Shown: piece by piece, positions 48,291 to 50,733 of the stretch
How positions within the stretch are numbered: position 1 is the first letter of the stretch
Layout: each line of letters begins with the position of its first letter
Virus record (IMG/VR): IMGVR_UViG_3300042922_000711
Coordinates: 1 to 50,733 of that record
From: a virus
Strand: one strand, 5' to 3'
DNA length: 50,733 nucleotides
Notes under the pieces: generated by a model
Databases searched by the model: none
What the model saw: the letters and a program-made list of their open reading frames with translations, nothing else
What the model was told of the DNA's origin: nothing
Translations under genes and position numbers: made by a program

Positions 48291-48509
48291 ATGAGAAATG
48301 GAAAATATTATGAAAGACTAGAGAAAAAACAAGATAAATTATATAAACAAATGGATGCTGAATTTAAAAATATAATGAAAAAATATGGAGAAGAAACAGA
48401 AGACGGCATTCTAATTGATTTTAAAAGCATTGATAAGGAAAGTTTGCAAAATTTTAAAAATAAATATGGCAAGTATTATAAGAAATGGCATGGCGATATC
48501 TTAAAATAA
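48291..48509 (+). CDS. Hypothetical protein, 72 aa
   Basis: ATG 48291 follows AGGAGGAAAT. The protein is helical and Lys-rich (YYERLEKKQDKLYKQMDAEFK). It is first after the structured leader. Function unknown. Confidence 0.65.
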   Translation: MRNGKYYERLEKKQDKLYKQMDAEFKNIMKKYGEETEDGILIDFKSIDKESLQNFKNKYGKYYKKWHGDILK

Positions 48510-48537
48510 AATTTAACATTAATATTGGGAGGCAAAG

Positions 48538-48726
48538 ATGGGATTTTTATACAAGACTTTTGAAAATGCGTGCTATAAAGGAATACATGAGGCCAACAAG
48601 GAAGGTATCAGACAGTTAAGAGAACAGGTCGCAGAGGGAAATATATCCAAGGAATACTTTAATAACCTAGTTTACGGTACAAACGATAAAGAGGAAATTA
48701 GAAGAAAAAGGAAAAACATCTGGTGA
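48538..48726 (+). CDS. Hypothetical protein, 62 aa
   Basis: SD GGGAGGC precedes ATG. Helical and charged (GIHEANKEGIRQLREQVAEG). The 159-nt gap after it has no convincing gene. Confidence 0.62.
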   Translation: MGFLYKTFENACYKGIHEANKEGIRQLREQVAEGNISKEYFNNLVYGTNDKEEIRRKRKNIW

Positions 48727-48885
48727 TAAAACACGCGGCACAGAACTGCATTCCGCTCACGCTTCATATGTTCTTACAAGTTATAATTTAACTTGTCCAA
48801 TAGTTACAATATATCGCAAGAACAGGTTCTTTGGCCATGAACAAATCAAAGAACAAATTATGGAACACTTATAAGGAGGTTTAAT

Positions 48886-50091
48886 ATGTTAGAATTAGTT
48901 ACAATGGCTGCTGTCAGTTTTGCAGGAGGATACATTATTGATGATTACTTAAGCAGAAGAAATTGGATGGCAATATTTAAAAGTACAGGATTATATATTG
49001 AAAATAAATATCCGGAAGTTAAGAGAACTGAAAATAATAAAATAGGCAAGAGATACATTTTCAAGGTACCATATGGCTTATGCTTGAGTGATTTTGAAAA
49101 GAGAATAGAAGAATTAGAAATGGCTTTACATGAACCTATAAAGTGCGATTTAACGAACGATTATAATATTGCCATACAAATATACCACCTTGCATATAAA
49201 AAGATTTACAAACTAGTAAGCAACTTGTTAAAGACTAATGATTTAGTATTCCCTATAGGTATGACTTTAACCACAGAAGGAGAGGAAAATGTTAGTTTAG
49301 AATTCAATAGAAGTAATAGTCACATGTTAGTTTGTGGAGGTACTGGTAAGGGAAAAACAGCATTTATGCAAAATTTAATAGCACAAGCAATGCTAAAAAG
49401 AAATCTGGAAGTCTACATATGTGATTTAAAAGCAACTGGATCCTATAATGTATTTAAGAACTGTTTTAATTTGAAAGAGCTTGTTAAAAGTGACACTGAG
49501 ACTGTAAGAATATTAAAAAAGATTTTAAACATTATGCAGCAACGGTACAAAAAACTTGATGAGCACAATTTAAATGATGCAGGTGAATATAACGAAAAAT
49601 TCAAAAATGAAAAAATGAATCGAATTATACTTGTTATTGAAGAATTTGTTATATTGAGCAAAAACAAAAAGGTAATAGATCTATTAAATATATTGTTGGC
49701 TCAGGCTTCAGGAGCAGGAATTCATATATTTCTAACAGTTCAAAGACCAGATGCAAAGACACTTGATACCAGGCTGAAAAATAACTTATCTTACACAGTA
49801 GCATTTAAGGCTAAAAATTCAAGCAGTTCAGAAACCTATCTTGATAAAGGCGATTATAGAGCAGCCACTGATCTTCGCAAACCAGGTGAAGCAATTCTAG
49901 TAAAAGACGATGAAGATATCTATTTTAAATCTTATTTTTCCACTAATGAAGAAATTGAAAATTTAGTTAAAAAGACATATGTAAAAAAGAAAACTGAAAG
50001 CAATGTTATTGAACTGCCAAAAGCCGAGCCTCAAAAGGAAGAACCGGATGAAGCACCTGGCGATCCAGAGCCGGAGGATGATGTTTTATGA
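48886..50091 (+). CDS. FtsK/SpoIIIE-type ATPase of a mobile element
   Basis: The 401-aa protein has an N-terminal hydrophobic segment (about residues 5-18), Walker A GGTGKGKTAF (151-160), Walker B RIILVIEEF (246-254) and LTVQRPDA in the FtsK-like core, ending in an acidic Pro/Glu tail. Short FtsK-like ATPases of this kind act as coupling proteins or DNA pumps in integrative conjugative elements and rolling-circle mobile elements. SD AAGGAGG. It overlaps the next gene by 4 nt, as expected for this pair. Confidence 0.87.
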   Translation: MLELVTMAAVSFAGGYIIDDYLSRRNWMAIFKSTGLYIENKYPEVKRTENNKIGKRYIFKVPYGLCLSDFEKRIEELEMALHEPIKCDLTNDYNIAIQIYHLAYKKIYKLVSNLLKTNDLVFPIGMTLTTEGEENVSLEFNRSNSHMLVCGGTGKGKTAFMQNLIAQAMLKRNLEVYICDLKATGSYNVFKNCFNLKELVKSDTETVRILKKILNIMQQRYKKLDEHNLNDAGEYNEKFKNEKMNRIILVIEEFVILSKNKKVIDLLNILLAQASGAGIHIFLTVQRPDAKTLDTRLKNNLSYTVAFKAKNSSSSETYLDKGDYRAATDLRKPGEAILVKDDEDIYFKSYFSTNEEIENLVKKTYVKKKTESNVIELPKAEPQKEEPDEAPGDPEPEDDVL

Positions 50092-50600
50092 CAGAAAGAG
50101 ATTTGCAAATAGTTGATTTTGTTTCAAAATGTCCCTGCAACTCGGCAACTTTACATAAGATTTTCTTTCCCGGTAAGAGTATGAGAATGGCAAATAAGCG
50201 ACTGTTTAAACTGTTCCAATATGGATATATAAACAGAACAAGAGACAGTAGCTGGGATAATTATACTTACTTTCTTAGTAAGAAACCAACGCAGTTAATT
50301 CATTCTGATTGCATGGCCAGAAGTTATTTATGGCTGCTTGAAAAAGGGTACACAATTTATAGTTATGAATTTCAAAAACAATACGGAAAAGTAAGACCAG
50401 ATTTAACAGCAGATATTGAGAAAAACGGCAAAAGGGGAATCGTTGCTGTTGAAGTGGAGTTATCAAATAATGATTTTAATAAGAAAATTAAAAGTTATGA
50501 AGAGCAAGAATTTTTTAAGAGTATGATATTAGTAAGTAACTATAACAGAAAAAGTGAGCATGTTAAAATCACTAATGTAAATATAAAAGAGCTGCCTTAG
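50088..50600 (+). CDS. Replication-relaxation-like protein
   Basis: The 170-aa protein has an N-terminal winged-helix part (LQIVDFVSKCPCNSATLHKIFF, then RMANKRLFKLFQYGYI) and a nuclease-like alpha/beta part (VRPDLTADIE, GIVAVEVELSN). This fits Replic_Relax proteins, which are encoded beside FtsK-like ATPases in ICEs and plasmids and may help start transfer or replication. The RPD...EVE order also resembles a PD-(D/E)xK core. Confidence 0.8.
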   Translation: MTERDLQIVDFVSKCPCNSATLHKIFFPGKSMRMANKRLFKLFQYGYINRTRDSSWDNYTYFLSKKPTQLIHSDCMARSYLWLLEKGYTIYSYEFQKQYGKVRPDLTADIEKNGKRGIVAVEVELSNNDFNKKIKSYEEQEFFKSMILVSNYNRKSEHVKITNVNIKELP

Positions 50601-50733
50601 AGCAATAATAGGTATCATTTAACTAGATATACGTACCTGCTGGTTGCAGGAGACAGTATGGTATTTCTCATGGGTCCGCTGTTTCCTACGGCTGCAACAA
50701 CTATGAAGTTGTTGTCTATAGCCCTGTTTGCAG
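50601..50733. other. Structured non-coding end of window
   Basis: Hairpins CCTGC-TGGTT-GCAGG (50636-50650) and CAACAAC-TATGAA-GTTGTTG (50695-50714) lie after the replication-relaxation gene. The base composition is more GC-rich than around it. It could be a transfer or replication origin, or the leader of the next gene; the window ends here. Confidence 0.4.

Noticed and set aside
48727-48885. Tiny ORFs of 15-22 codons before the FtsK-like gene
   Set aside because: They lack SD sites and motifs, and could not be supported as genes.

Overview
The window is low-GC DNA with dense, mostly rightward operons, purine-rich Shine-Dalgarno sites, frequent TTG and GTG starts, and proteins of Bacillota phage type. 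It most resembles a clostridial chromosome carrying tandem mobile elements. No rRNA, tRNA or CRISPR array was seen, and no host housekeeping gene was recognised, so the host cannot be named more closely.

There are three parts. (1) Positions 1-2991 are the right end of an upstream prophage (A): the last codons of an XkdX-like gene, three small membrane proteins (holin candidates), an M23 endopeptidase, a small leftward HTH regulator and a 333-aa tyrosine recombinase (rec1). (2) Positions of about 3250 to about 47480 are an apparently complete prophage (B) with a contractile tail of PBSX/Xkd type. It reads: leftward integrase, ImmA-type protease and CI-like repressor; a switch region with face-to-face promoters and six repeated operators; a rightward early operon (HTH proteins, SNF2 helicase, VRR-NUC nuclease, Cas4-like nuclease fused to a Sak4-type ATPase, DUF669 protein, family B DNA polymerase, primase-helicase, dUTPase, HNH, HD and PP-loop enzymes); an ArpU/sigma-like late regulator; packaging genes, portal, head and connector genes; sheath, tube and chaperones with a -1 frameshift; tape measure; baseplate; fibre; XkdX; lysis genes; and a second 333-aa recombinase (rec2), a paralogue of rec1. 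(3) From about 47480 to the end there is the start of another element with a small RHH-like protein, a structured leader, an FtsK/SpoIIIE-type ATPase and a replication-relaxation-like protein, as in integrative conjugative elements or plasmids.

The most unusual signal is a pair of diverged inverted arrays built on the 10-mer GGTTCAAGAT, at about 4535-4820 and 22420-22745. They bracket the whole early region of prophage B. Each lies just upstream of an outward-reading gene (int to the left, the ArpU-like late regulator to the right) and runs into the 3' codons of the gene before it (immA; the gene at 22198). A second theme is the duplication of a late-end recombinase: rec1 and rec2 each end a prophage, and each is bracketed by same-orientation sites of the form CTTGnyTACC. 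A 99-bp exact repeat (1-99 and 42704-42802) ties the XkdX ends of A and B together, while the lysis genes that follow are unrelated (M23 peptidase against amidase-phosphodiester glycosidase). Coordinates, motif matches and repeat identities were read by eye; family names rest on remembered motifs and gene order, not on searches.
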